Positions 23,880 through 34,357 of a DNA stretch of 64,000 nucleotides are shown piece by piece. Origin of the DNA: Dryococelus australis (lineage: Eukaryota; Arthropoda; Insecta; Phasmatodea; Phasmatidae); NCBI GenBank assembly GCA_029891345.1, contig CM057002.1, positions 65,428,590 to 65,492,589 of the forward strand, read 5' to 3'. Each line of letters begins with the position of its first letter. The stretch's first letter is position 1. The position numbers were made by a program, and so were the translations under genes. The notes beneath the pieces were generated by a model. It was not told the origin of the DNA. It was given only the letters and a program-made list of their open reading frames with translations, and ran no database searches.

Positions 23880-24180
23880 AGTAGAGTATAGTTTTTTCTG
23901 GTGCAGGATACATGATCGGGATCCGGGATCTGGCCGCCAGCGTGAATTCTGTAATTCCTGCTCTATAATTCTGGTCACGCTTCCACCGTCTTGGATTCCA
24001 CCATGTTGCTAGACAGTACGCCGCCATTTTGAAGCCAGACTGCTGCCATCTTGAACTGCCATATCGTTAGCCAGTACGCCGCCATATTATTACTCACATT
24101 CGTTCGACCACAATCTTGGTAAACAGTATGTCATTTTTCATGCTCTTGCATTCCAAGAGTTTTCTCCGAGTGCTCCAACT
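23880..24180 (+). repeat. left terminal inverted repeat of the 3.8-kb element
   Basis: It matches, inverted, the segment 27366-27709. Internal tandem motifs include gccagtacgccgccat. The inner end reads ttttctccgagtgctccaac, the inverse of the right arm's inner end. Confidence 0.85.
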
Positions 24181-24339
24181 TTTCTCTCTTTCGCATTATT
24201 TTTTCTCTTTCTCTCTTTCTTAACTTGCTCTTCTATTCGTTCATTTGTTTAAATCAGCTTATACTGGAGGCAATCATTGGTACGTGACTGCCATATTAGT
24301 AGGTGACATCGCCCATCCGCTATATTGGAAGCCAATTAC

Positions 24340-24640
24340 CATAGCCTTAACTCCATGGCCTTGATTGACCTTGAAATTCAAAAACTGCAGAAAAAATACA
24401 AAAAATCAACCAGAATAATACGTAACAGACTACTACCGCGATATTTGATACATACTACACAGATCTTGACCCCATAACCTTGAAAACAGAACAGAAAAAG
24501 TCCAGAAAAAATACTTAAAAGTCAACATGCATAATACATTACAGACTACTCCCACCATATTAGCTGCATACGACCCTGACAATGACGCCATTTTACCTTG
24601 AATGACATTAAAAACAAAATAAAACTACATATGAAATACA
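24340..24640. repeat. about 120-bp satellite-like units (ccttgaccccatgaccttga type)
   Basis: Repeated blocks follow the order ccttgaaaacagaacag, aaaagtcaacatgcataat, acagactactnccaccatat. The same block order occurs at 29050-29405, linking this region to that element. Confidence 0.65.
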
Positions 24641-24971
24641 TAATATTCAACAAGCATATTATATTACTTACTACTACAGTATATTTATCGATTTCACTGT
24701 CAAGCGAACTGTCAGCACTTGTAGATATAAAAAAGCCTACAATTTTCCTTCCTATTAAATTTTTTTTCCCAATCAATGGCATAGCTACATGCATGATGCA
24801 TGACTTTGACTACTTGCTTAATTTATTAAATATTCTAGATACATATAGTTGATATTAAAAACTTGTCCAACAGGAGGATACGACATGCTAAAATAAAGAA
24901 AAACCAATTTTTATTGTAATTTATTGTTGCTATTTTGTAAATATATTTTCAGGAGAAAGCAGTTCATCACA

Positions 24972-26002
24972 TCATCTGATATAACACCGGTCCTTAAGTT
25001 CTTCAAAGATCGAAACCACATCTTTCATGTTCGAGAAATCCCTGTGTTTATGAAAGTCAAGCAAACATTCCAGTCTATCAACAAATTTGTTTGAATCTTC
25101 AGTAAACATGTAGTCAGTATTCGCAACATCTTCTGCCTTCTTCACATAACTTTCCGAAGGAAACTCGTTGTGGAAATATGTGGGAACGTCCAGAGAAACA
25201 TCGTCGTCTTCAACATTATCACTGCCATCATAGTCATCGTCACTGCTGTCTTTATGATCGTCTTCACTTCCTGCTTCACCCTCAATAACAAGTTTACTTT
25301 TCTTTGTAGCGGGAGTTGTATGTTCATCAGTGTTGAAAGCTGATAGACGTTTATTTTGAAGTTTTTCGACCTCACACGAACATCTTGCAAGTGTATCTTC
25401 CGCACAAACCGACTGGACTGCACTCATTCCGACCTTAGCATTAACTGTGGTGTCATTATCGTCTGCGGAAACAGTACCCATGGATGTAGCAGGAGGTACT
25501 GATGACATCACTTGCTGGTTCCCAGTAGACGAAACCTCTCGGCAGACAGCGATGAACTGATCGAACCCACGCCCGTACCGTCCCTTATGTAGCAGACAGT
25601 CCTTAACGATCGTCAAAAATCCGTACTTGTTTTCCAGCATAAGGAAAACATATCTTTAAAGTCTGTAAACGCCATGTCCGTATTGACATGGTCGTCGTAA
25701 ACATGACGTAAATTTGTATCATTCATGCGAAATAGTACCAACACATTGGCGTTATCGCGAAGCATTTGTTTGGGTATGAGCGAATAAGTCTGTCCGAGGT
25801 ACACGCAGTCCACGTACGGGTATCGTCCCATTCTAAAGTACTCCTGAATTTGAGTTTGTTTCTCGCAGGCAGTGTCATCGAAGACAAATATAGAGTTTGG
25901 CAGTGCTTCACTCGGCTGCACGACGGCTTCATTATCGCTGCATGGGAAATAACCCAAGCATTCCACGGCTTGCAGTACTCGTGCCAGTCGACCCTCACAA
26001 GA
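24972..26002 (-). pseudogene. packaging-ATPase-like gene, C-terminal half (Polinton/virus-like)
   Basis: Two minus-strand open frames overlap at 25613-25640. The upstream frame starts being protein-like at 26002 (SCEGRLARVLQ). It contains a hydrophobic strand ending in two acids, FVFDD, at 25888-25874, which fits a Walker B motif. FRMGRYPYVDCVYLGQTYS follows, the pattern of the A32/FtsK-HerA-type ATPases of Polintons and large DNA viruses. The downstream frame (to 24972) has KYGFLTIVKD, an acidic serine-rich linker (SSDDDYDGSDNVEDDD) and a C-terminal TEDSNKFVDRLE. The two frames are offset by one base in a short A run near 25632. The Walker A half is missing here; it lies at 27339 in the opposite orientation. 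It is inactive as arranged. Confidence 0.75.
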
Positions 26003-26745
26003 CTGATCCATTGACCCGTCGACCCCATGACCACATAAAGAACCCATAAAGACCCCATGACCCCATAAAGACGTATGACCCCATAAAGACTTATGGCTCC
26101 ATAATGACCAATAAAGACTCCATGACCCCAAAAATACTCCATAAAGACCCATAATGACTCATAAAGACCCCATGACCCCATAAAGACCCATCACCCTATG
26201 ACCCCATTGACTTATTGACCAATTGACCCATAATGATCCATTTGAGGAGCAAAATGACAATTTTTGTTAGAAAATTTTCAAATCTAAGAAAAAATCGTAA
26301 GACCATGATGGCTGAAGTCATTACTTGCCCCATCTTCAGCTTCGTTATAGACGAAGCCGCCGCCATGGTCTTACGAATTTTTTTCTTGGATATAGAAATT
26401 TTCTAAAAAAATTGTTCATTTTTATCCTCAAGTGGATCATTATGGGTCAATGGGTCAATTGATCAATGGGTCAGTGGGTCAATGGGGTCATGGGTTCATC
26501 GGATCTTGGCATCATGGAGTCAATGTGTCTTTATGTGGTCATGTGTCTTTATGGGTCATTATGGAGTCCTTATGGGTCATTATGGGGTCTTTATATGTCA
26601 TAATGTGATCTTTATGGGGTCATGTGGTATTTATAGGGTTATGGGGTCTTTATGGGGTCACGGGTCAATGTGTTCTTTATGGGTTCATGGGGTCTTTATG
26701 TGGTCTCTATGGGGTCTTTATTGGGTCATGGGGTCAATGGGTTAG
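26003..26745. repeat. large palindrome built from GACCCCATAAAGAC repeats
   Basis: The left half (26010-26240) is a tandem array of gaccccatgaccccataaag-type units. The right half (26438-26745) carries the same array inverted (ggggtctttatggggtcat). The centre is a better-preserved inverted repeat: 26235-26311 against 26359-26438, about 78 bases per arm, beginning gatccatttgagg and ending gtaagaccatg. The spacer is about 47 bases. Confidence 0.93.
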
Positions 26746-26877
26746 TCTTGTGAGGGGTCGGTCTGACAACAGGAATCAGTTGTTCAATAATGCTTAAATC
26801 TCACTGACGAAATGTGTAAGTAAGTTTATATATAGAGAGAGCAGCAACTAGGCAAAGTTGATAAACATGTCGCCACA

Positions 26878-27370
26878 GTGCGAAGGACTTGGGTGTTTTT
26901 CGTGAATATGATGCGATCCAATGATTGTACGAAGTCTACTGTAGAGCTTACCTCTACAGATGTACCTTCTCCCACTGCTGGAAAATTACATGGAAAACAG
27001 TGTTGCTACTGTGGAAAGATCTTCAGCAAATGCCTCCATGCCCGTCGACATGAGAGAACAACCTGCGGAATGAAAAGTTCGAGTGTTACTTTTGAATGTC
27101 AATTCTGTCAAGACACTTCTCTCGGAGTGATAAGTTAAAGACACATTGTAAAACTTGCAGTACTTGTCCTCTGCAAGTACAGTCGTCTCCACCTGTTCCA
27201 GAAGATTGTAGTGTTAACATACAGATCTTCAAGCAAGGCGTTACTCTACCCATACGCATTCATGCTGAATATGAAGATATTTTCCATTAATCGCGACATG
27301 GCAGCCTTTTTCCGAATACAGTGAGGTGCATCATCGCGGGACCATCGGCTTGTGGAAAGACATGCGTTGG
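26878..27370 (+). pseudogene. packaging-ATPase-like gene, N-terminal half with zinc fingers and Walker A
   Basis: The first frame has a C2H2-type finger, CCYCGKIFSKCLHARRHE. A second finger is split by a frameshift near 27113: FECQFC in one frame, then RHFSRSDKLKTHC in the next. After an in-frame stop at 27288-27290 the same frame continues to a P-loop, GPSACGKT, encoded at 27339-27362. The frame then runs straight into the right terminal inverted repeat. C2H2 fingers before an ATPase P-loop match the zinc-finger-rich remnants at 45-48 kb. It points away from its C-terminal half at 24972-26002. Confidence 0.72.
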
Positions 27371-27709
27371 AGTTGGATGCACTCGGAGAAAACCCTCGGA
27401 ATGCAAGAGCATGCAAAATGACATTCTGGTTACCAAGATGGCGGTCGAACGAAGGTGAGTGTTAATATGGCGGCATACTGGCTAACGACATGGCGGTTTA
27501 AGATGGCGGCATACTGGCTAACGACATGGTGGTTCAATATGGCAGCATACTGGCTTCAAATATGGTGACGTACTGGCTAGCAACATGTCGGAATCCAATA
27601 TGGTGGACGCGTGATCAGAATGATAAAGCAGGAAGTACAAAATCCATGATGGCGGCCAGATCCCGTATCCCGATCATGTATCCTGCACCAGAAAATGTTA
27701 TGCACTACT
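27366..27709 (-). repeat. right terminal inverted repeat of the 3.8-kb element
   Basis: It carries about ten copies of an atggcgg-type motif every 20-40 bases between 27430 and 27660. The outer end cccgatcatgtatcctgcac followed by cagaaaa mirrors the left arm. Confidence 0.85.
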
Positions 27710-27779
27710 ACTTATATATATATGTGTGTCTGTGTGTATCAATACAAAGCAGTCTTCTGAAAAGATGAAAGGAGTTTCT

Positions 27780-27985
27780 GAGTTGAGAGATTTGGGTGGC
27801 TCTTAACAACGAGGTCTTGAGACCCAATGAGGTGAGAATGGAGCAGCGCCGAAATTCAAGGGGAAGGGGAGTGAGGGAGATCCCCGAGGAAACCCGCCTA
27901 CCAGAGGCGTCGTCCGGCACGATTCCCACGTGCGAAAAAACAGGAAGTAACAGGGCCTGGAATTGAACCTTGCTCGCGTTCTACA
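27780..27985 (-). mobile_element. SINE family S1, minus-strand copy
   Basis: On the minus strand, a box B (ggttcaattccaggccctg) precedes gtgggaatcgtgccggacga and the tail gtctcaagacctcgttgtta. The tRNA-like 5' head is decayed. Confidence 0.82.
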
Positions 27986-28595
27986 CAGATGAGTTATGAG
28001 TAGTTCTTACGGGCGCAGACTTCAGTAAACTGGGACAAACACCTGCTATGTCCGCAGTACGAATATTACAAGCAATGTGACGACCGTAGTCCAGGTGTTA
28101 CATATATTACACTTCTGTTTCGATGCGGTGGTATTTCGCCTTAACCGTTAACTTAGATTTATTTCTATGTAGTAACTAGTCAACATTTGTTATTTAAAAG
28201 CAAATTTTTAGTTTTCCATCGTCTGTATTAGTAGTATTATCAGGAAACAGCGAGCAGTGATTTACTAAAACAGAACCAGAACCTACTCCAAGTCTCCGAA
28301 AACATCCATAGATTATTCAAAATTCCAACGTTCCCTACTTCCGGTCAACACCAACACATCACAAAAGTTATTTTATCAATTTCCTTATGAGTTATACATC
28401 CCTTCGTTACGATTCGTTTTTCGTTCTTTGCTGGCAAATACGAAAATAAGGGGTAAAATACTGTGAAACCTTGAAATGTTGTTCTCGTATTTAAAGGTTC
28501 ATTGCGGCAAGATTTTAATCATCCTATTATATTAAAAGAATTTGGCTTGGAAACGACTAAGAGATGCGTTTAAGAATGTTAAAAATTTGCACGCA

Positions 28596-29405
28596 AGTAG
28601 GAGGACTGGCACAAGGACACGGGACACAGGAGCAGGACTTTGCCGGCCGCCATGTTGGAATTTCTCTTTTTTTCCCTCAAAATTTTCATTTTTCCCTAAA
28701 AATTTCCCTTTTTCCCATAATTTTTTTGTTGTTTTTCCTGGATCAGGTGAGGAGGATTCGTGACTGTCAGCCAGGAGAGTAGGACTGAGGACTCAGGACG
28801 TTTGACCTTTGACCTAAGACAGTTACCCTTTACCATAAAAAATTGGAACAAATTAATGACTGTTCCAAAAAAATTCCAAAACATCCCAAATAATATAAAA
28901 AATATTATTAAAAATTATCAAAGTTATATTTAAATTATTATAAAATTCCAGTCTCACTGGTGTCCATTTTTCGCAAACAATTTTCCGTTTTCCCTTAAAT
29001 TGTCACTTCTTCGTTTACCATTTCACTTTTTTCCCTAAAAAGTTCCGTAAAATCGCCAAAAATTCATAAAAGTCAACGAGCACATTACGTGACTAACTAC
29101 TACCACCATGATGGGTGCAGGTTACATTTACCTTGACCCTATGACATTGAATGACCATGAAAACAAAAATTCGAGAAAAAATTCACAAAAGTTAGCAAGC
29201 ATATTATATTACTGTCTACTACCACCATATTGAGTGCAGGTGGCCTTGGCTCCATGACCTTTAATTACCTTGAAAACATGAACTCGGGAAAACATTCATA
29301 AAAGTCAGCGAGCATATTATGTTACTGGCTACCCCCCCCCCTTCACAGTGGGTGCAGGTGACCTTGACCTTGAACCCATGACCTTATATGACCTTGAAAA
29401 CAAAA
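28596..29405. mobile_element. Polinton-like element fragment with satellite units
   Basis: It begins agtaggaggactggcacaag, passes through ggccgccatgttgg and T/C-rich ttttcccta runs, then three satellite units of about 120 bases. Those units carry gtgcaggtgaccttgacc and aaaagtcagcgagcatatta and match 24340-24640. No right terminus or target duplication is identifiable. Confidence 0.5.
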
Positions 29406-29939
29406 CCTCTAGGAAAAGTCACAAGAGACCTGCTTGCAACAAACTTGGTACCGAGGTACTGATGATAAATGCATTTCACAGTGCGGCAGCGACAATGCGA
29501 TAAAAGTGACTAGCCAATCAGAGGCGTGCTAGCAGACAACGGCGATGCGACAGTTTGCGATAGAACTTGCTATATCTCACCTACGACTGTGGCATGCAAA
29601 TACTCATAGTAATGCCAGTAACCCATATTAGAAGTTGCAAACATTTAGAGAAGTACATAAAACTGATGTTAATTATTTTCTTCCAGTTGCCAATTATTTA
29701 TAGAAAATTTAAGAGATTTTTTCTATTTGTTTCGTTAGAAACTTATGTATTATAAAAAAACTCTTTAAACTAATAACAACATTTAAATAAATAAACGTAA
29801 GTTACAAACTTGCCTAATTATCCCGTGTTTCATTCATTTTAGTTTCCACTTACCACGATAGATGTCAGTAAGGTAAATAAACGCAACGACAGCGTCGCGC
29901 TATTGTAATATAGTCGGACGACGGGTGGTGTGGTACACA

Positions 29940-29993
29940 GTCGCAGTGTCGTGTCGCCGACAAACTGTCGCAGTGTCGTGTCGCCGACAAACT
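29940..29993. repeat. 27-bp perfect tandem duplication
   Basis: Two identical copies of gtcgcagtgtcgtgtcgccg plus acaaact stand side by side, followed by a partial third copy (gtcgcac). The surroundings (29480-30010) are CpG-rich, probably the remains of a short inverted-repeat element. Confidence 0.9.
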
Positions 29994-30425
29994 GTCGCAC
30001 ATTTGTAAAAAGGCTCTGAAGGTTCTGCCTATCAAGCCTGCAATCAAGTAGTCGAGTTAAAATGGGGAATCAGTTTTGAAGGAATTCCTTATCATTGAGT
30101 CGATTTTAAACAAAAAAATGTATATTCAAAACAACTTTCTCATAAAATACTGTAACATATTTAAGGAAAAAATATACATTCACAAATTTGTCTATTTAAT
30201 GTAAATTTTAAATAAAAGTTATAGAAAAAAACTATTTAACGTAAAAATTTATTAAAAATGTATTACTTAAGAAATGTCATTCGGTATACTTTTTGTTTCA
30301 AATGTATATCTTAAAAAGTGATGATGCGCTGAGAAGGGATTTCTTCTAAATTGAGTGACTGCAGACTCGGTAGGTCTAGGAATATGTTGTAGGCGTGAAG
30401 GAACTACGTGTGTGGCGTCACTCAC

Positions 30426-30606
30426 GGTGGACGGACTTGCCGACAGAGTAGAGCGAGGCGATGTCGGGGGAAGACTCGTTGACGCGCACCAGGAAGTCGA
30501 CCATAGAGGCGTAGTTGTGGTACCGGAGGTCCAGCAGAGTGGGCGAGGCGTCCAGCCGAGGAGTAGCGGACATCCACAGCAACAGCAGCAGCGACGCTGG
30601 TAGCAT
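30426..30606 (-). CDS. CPD: carboxypeptidase D, coding exon 1 (signal peptide)
   Basis: The ATG at 30606-30604 is preceded in frame by a stop five codons upstream and has A at -3. It opens MLPASLLLLLWMSATPRLDA, a typical cleavable signal peptide. LDLRYHNYASMVDFLVRV and the family block SLYSVGKSV follow. The exon holds 60 codons plus one base and ends at CACC|gtgagtg. Joining to exon 2 restores the frame. The product would enter the secretory pathway; characterised carboxypeptidase D proteins are membrane-anchored enzymes of the late Golgi with several catalytic domains. No TATA box is evident just upstream. A CAG|gtgagc motif 20 bases before the ATG hints at an upstream non-coding exon. Confidence 0.92.
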
Positions 30607-32109
30607 TGTCAAGGTCGCTCACCTGCTGAGGCCGTCATCGCTGCTCCGCTTCTGCCACACACATGCACCAAGCACACGTAATATTTGTTCTACTCTGGTT
30701 GACAAGTTCATTGTTTTAGTGTTTCCTGTCCACCAGTGACCTGGAGTGGTTAGATAAATAAGGATTATTGTCCTGGTTTTACATCATTAAAACATTTGTC
30801 TTAGTATTTTAGATTTAAATGTTTTAATTAAATATTTAAACAATATTTTAAAACAATTCATATATTTTAAAAAAATTTCTTTCAAAGTGGTAAACTGTAA
30901 ACGTAAATTTATTCATCAAAATTTATGTTTAAATTTAATTTTTCACACCAGTTTTCCATAAAAAATTTTTGTGACCATTATTTCACGGAAAGTAAGTTTA
31001 ATGAAAATGGTTTGAAAATAACTGTATAAAATTAATTCATTATATATTTTACTATTATTTTTAGATAAATATTTTCATATAGCGAAAAGTGATTCTATTT
31101 GGACTACATAAAAATAATTTAAAACGATTTACTAATAATATGTTTTAATTAATTTAAAAACAATTGTGAAATTGGGATGTTAAACTTCTCATAGTTTATT
31201 TTCCAAACCAGTTTTATAGTTTCACAAATAATTTTTAATTTAACAAAAAATATTGTTAGTTAATGGTTTGAAATATTTTTAAGTGCTGTTAAGTAGGAAC
31301 CAATTTCGTTATATTAAAATCTTTATATAAAAATTTAGTTAAATAAAAATATATTACTAATTATTTTTTAACAATTATTTTCTAAACCATTTTCAATAAA
31401 ATTGCTTTCTATGGAATCAGCGATCATAATAAATGTTGTTGAAAATTATAGAAACAAATAAAATTTACATATAAATTTAATGAATAATTTTATTTTTACT
31501 ATTCTCCGTCTTAAACCTGAAATTGTTTAAACATAAAAATTGTTTTTAAATATGTATTAAATATTTAACTAAAAATATTTAACTTAAATAAATAAGACAA
31601 ATTACTTAATTATATCCTCAAGTTATGAAACAACCTGTAGGTATAAAAGTGTTTTTGGAAAACATAAGACGGAAATGTACGCAACATTTTCCTCTTACCT
31701 AAAGTGATTTTTAAGGCAGCTGTGCACCCCCCCCCCCCCACCTAATTTAAAATACCTTTCTGTTTTTTTTTTTGTGTTGTTTACCTATCACGCCACACAC
31801 ATTCTCTTTTCAGATCTACGCGCGGATTTTATCAAAAATTGTTCACCTGTGAATGTTCCGACAAGAGGAACTTTTTAGCTAGCAACGACAGACATATTAA
31901 GTACAGAGATGGTTTCAGAAATGTTTATAATATTGTGCTGTTGCAATTACATACGGTGCCACTAGATGTAGAAGGTGTACGAAACATGGCAAAATTCTTA
32001 CATTGTTATAAACTCCCGCGATTAGTATTTCTATCATTTTAGTTGAGGATTTATTTTTGGACACATTCAAACAAATTCACCACAAAATATCAAATCTAAG
32101 CGGCAAAGT
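30607..32109. other. CPD 5' flank, very AT-rich, no gene seen
   Basis: After a short CpG-bearing stretch next to exon 1, 30780-31640 is dominated by taaa/attt words, with no coding signal. A C-run lies at about 31727-31740. I see no clear promoter element. Confidence 0.45.
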
Positions 32110-32336
32110 GGAGAGATTTTGACGGCGTTTAACATAGAGGTCTTGAGAGCCGATGAGGGTGAAATAAGATGAGTATGGAGCAGCACTGGCATGAAAAGGA
32201 GGGGTAAACGGGAGATCTCCGAGAAAACCCGCCGGCCAGCGGTATTGTCCGGCACGATACCCACATACGAGAATCCGGGAGTGAGCTGGTTAGGTGGTAG
32301 GAGAGTAGTCTGACCGCTGCACCACCGCGGACCCTG
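32110..32336 (-). mobile_element. SINE family S1, minus-strand copy
   Basis: On the minus strand the head gcggtggtgcagcggtcaga, the segment atcgtgccggacaatac-like and the tail ggctctcaagacctc appear in S1 order. The box B region is decayed (actcccggattctcg). Confidence 0.8.
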
Positions 32337-32754
32337 CAAGTTGCTGAAACTGGGCAAATAAACACCCTCTTGATAAGAAATGGCACTAGCGGCTGTTTGT
32401 TCAGTACAACCTGCAGAGCTGCAGCGGTGCTTTGTGTACTGAACGAGCCACCAATGTTAAATATGCAAAAAAAAAAACTTGTAAATAAACGGTTATTTAG
32501 TAAAAATAATACAATTATAATCTTGTCGAAAACTCAATTCTGGTAGATAAAAAAATGTTTTATAACACTGGATTCATTTTCAAAATAAATAAATCACCAT
32601 GTACGAATCACGCGAGTAAAACAAATGCATAGCCACAATGTATTTATTGTCATATACCGACATGAGTCACATTTGCGTGTAATGCAACTTGCTGCGCGGA
32701 TGTGCCGCCAGGGGGCATGCATGTCCCTCCATAGCTGCAAGACACCGAATAAGG

Positions 32755-32945
32755 ACTAATGCCCGGTTGCACCATCGTGGTTCTAAATCTCGATCCGAGA
32801 TCGGATCTAAGATCGACACAGAAAACTGTTGCACCATTTGAGTTCAGAGCTGAACTGGAGATTGAGATGAAGTTCATTTCGAACCGCCGAAATCGGCGGT
32901 TCGAAATCTCGATCCGAGATCAGCAGCCATCGTCGACAAATGTAG
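32755..32945. repeat. short inverted-repeat element with a 15-bp perfect hairpin
   Basis: Bases 32876-32907 form two perfect 15-base arms (atttcgaaccgccga) around a 2-base spacer. The block aaatctcgatccgagatc occurs at 32785-32802 and again at 32904-32921. gttgcaccat is also repeated. This looks like a MITE remnant; its limits are uncertain. Confidence 0.7.
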
Positions 32946-33162
32946 TTTGAAAATACGCCAACAGATAGAACTAAGTTCAGTTGTCTTGGGAAATTATAAC
33001 AACATTATACGCACTTGAATATTATCCAGTAAAAATCGTACAACAACCAACTTAAAACAGATAAAACATCGCACATCTATTTCTATCTACAGAATGTGTC
33101 TAAATTGCAATTACACATTGTAAGGGCTTGTGGACCAAGATGGTTACGTTTTGCATAGGAAA

Positions 33163-33525
33163 TTAGGTGCGGGAACGTACCGTTTCCCCGCGACAAACAA
33201 AACACCGCCACATTACATGGTGACCACTCCCACGTCTGTAACATACTGTACGTTGTTTATCTTCAAAGTCCACGTACAAGCTGGGCTCGATGTGACGACC
33301 AGCGACGTCTACACAAACATGATACCTACGTACCATGTTTTGGTACACACGAACACCAATACATGGAAGTCCAAGCTCCGCCGCGGCCATAATCCGCGCC
33401 AGCAGGTCTTCTTCTGATTCCACAGAGGTCTCGTAAATCAAGCCCTTCATGTGGCCCCACAGGAAGTAGTCTAGCGGAGTCAAGACGGGTGAACGTGCAG
33501 GCCAAGCAATCTGGCCACCTCAAAC
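33163..33525 (-). pseudogene. mariner-like transposase, C-terminal fragment
   Basis: On the minus strand the frame reads GQIAWPARSP, then VLTPLDYFLWGHMKGLIYET, then an EEDLLARIMAA segment and VYQNMVRRYHVCVDVAGRHIEP. This is the end of a transposase of the mariner/Tc3 type common in insect genomes, where the LDYFLWG block carries the last catalytic acid. In related proteins the block before it reads SPDLTP; here the D is V. No N-terminal part is visible upstream, where a C/G run (about 33533-33550) interrupts. It is inactive as a fragment. Confidence 0.85.
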
Positions 33526-33889
33526 AATTCCCCAACCCCCCCCCCCCCCATATTTTTCACGGCGTTAAAAATGTACACTAACGTTGTTATACTTTGCCTT
33601 GTTTATCTTCCTGGTTATTTCTGGTTTACAAATGTGTACCGAACGCCACGTCCTATTTCGTCCTAACCGTGCGTTAATTCTTTATTTTCTCTCTTTTGCG
33701 GTCTCGACTCCAGCCACAATTTCCTGTTTTGCAACGAATAGGCTAAAGAGTGGAGGGGGGAGGCCGAAAGCTCCTCTTCGGAACGACGTTAAGACAGCCA
33801 CGCAAGTTAACTGCGCTTACGCCCCCTCCACGTACAATGTTTCAACGGTCGTACTTTAGACTCCCGTAGCTTACTATTCTCCCAAATTT

Positions 33890-34304
33890 TTTGTATTAAA
33901 TAGGTTTCGTAATATTCTCGCATGCTCATATTTTGGGAAACCCACTTTTTCTTATTTTGTTAATTGTCTCGTCGGTTCATTTTGAGAATATTTGTCCTCA
34001 ATTTTCTTCTTCTTCCTTTTTCATGAGTTGTGTAAACTTATATGAGCATCTAGACCTAGATATACAATGGAACCTTACAATCTGCATAACTGCATACAAT
34101 AAAATAACAGAAACGAAATTATTCATGAGACTGATACTTCATTATACAGGCTTCATTATTTAGCATTGACCATAAAGTATGTATTTGCTAACTAGTAAGC
34201 ATATATTTTTCCTTACATACTGTCTTATAAAATACAATTTCAGTATCATCTTCGGTTAAAACTGGATATTTTGTCATTCATTTTATTTTTTTATCTTCTT
34301 TGTA

Positions 34305-34357
<53 letters not shown>

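Larger units (their letters stand above)
23880..27709. mobile_element. Polinton/Maverick-like element with long inverted repeats and a rearranged ATPase gene
   Basis: The outer arms are inverted copies of each other. Left 23880-24180 contains tttttctggtgcaggataca and tgatcgggatccgggatctg; right 27366-27709 contains the reverse order. The arms carry a roughly 20-base tandem motif (atggcggcatactggctaac) and end in agtagag (left) and, inverted, agtagtg (right). The flanking hexamers are atttgt and acttat, four of six equal, so a target duplication is possible but eroded. Inside are two halves of a packaging-ATPase-like gene in opposite orientations and a large palindrome. The left subterminal block (24235-24330) is shared with the element at 15500. 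At 3.8 kb it is far shorter than full Polintons (15-20 kb). Confidence 0.78.

Noticed and set aside
23420..23881. 153-codon plus-strand frame beside the left terminal repeat
   Set aside because: No recognisable motif; an overlapping frame (23641-24012) and the minus strand are also open, and it ends at the transposon edge.
26482..26745. 87-codon frame rich in W, G and M
   Set aside because: It is read through the GGGTCTTTATGGGGTCAT tandem array and has no protein character.
28542..28782. frame starting WKRLRDAFKNVK that suggested a MADF-like domain
   Set aside because: Only one short segment fits, and the rest is T/C-rich element sequence.
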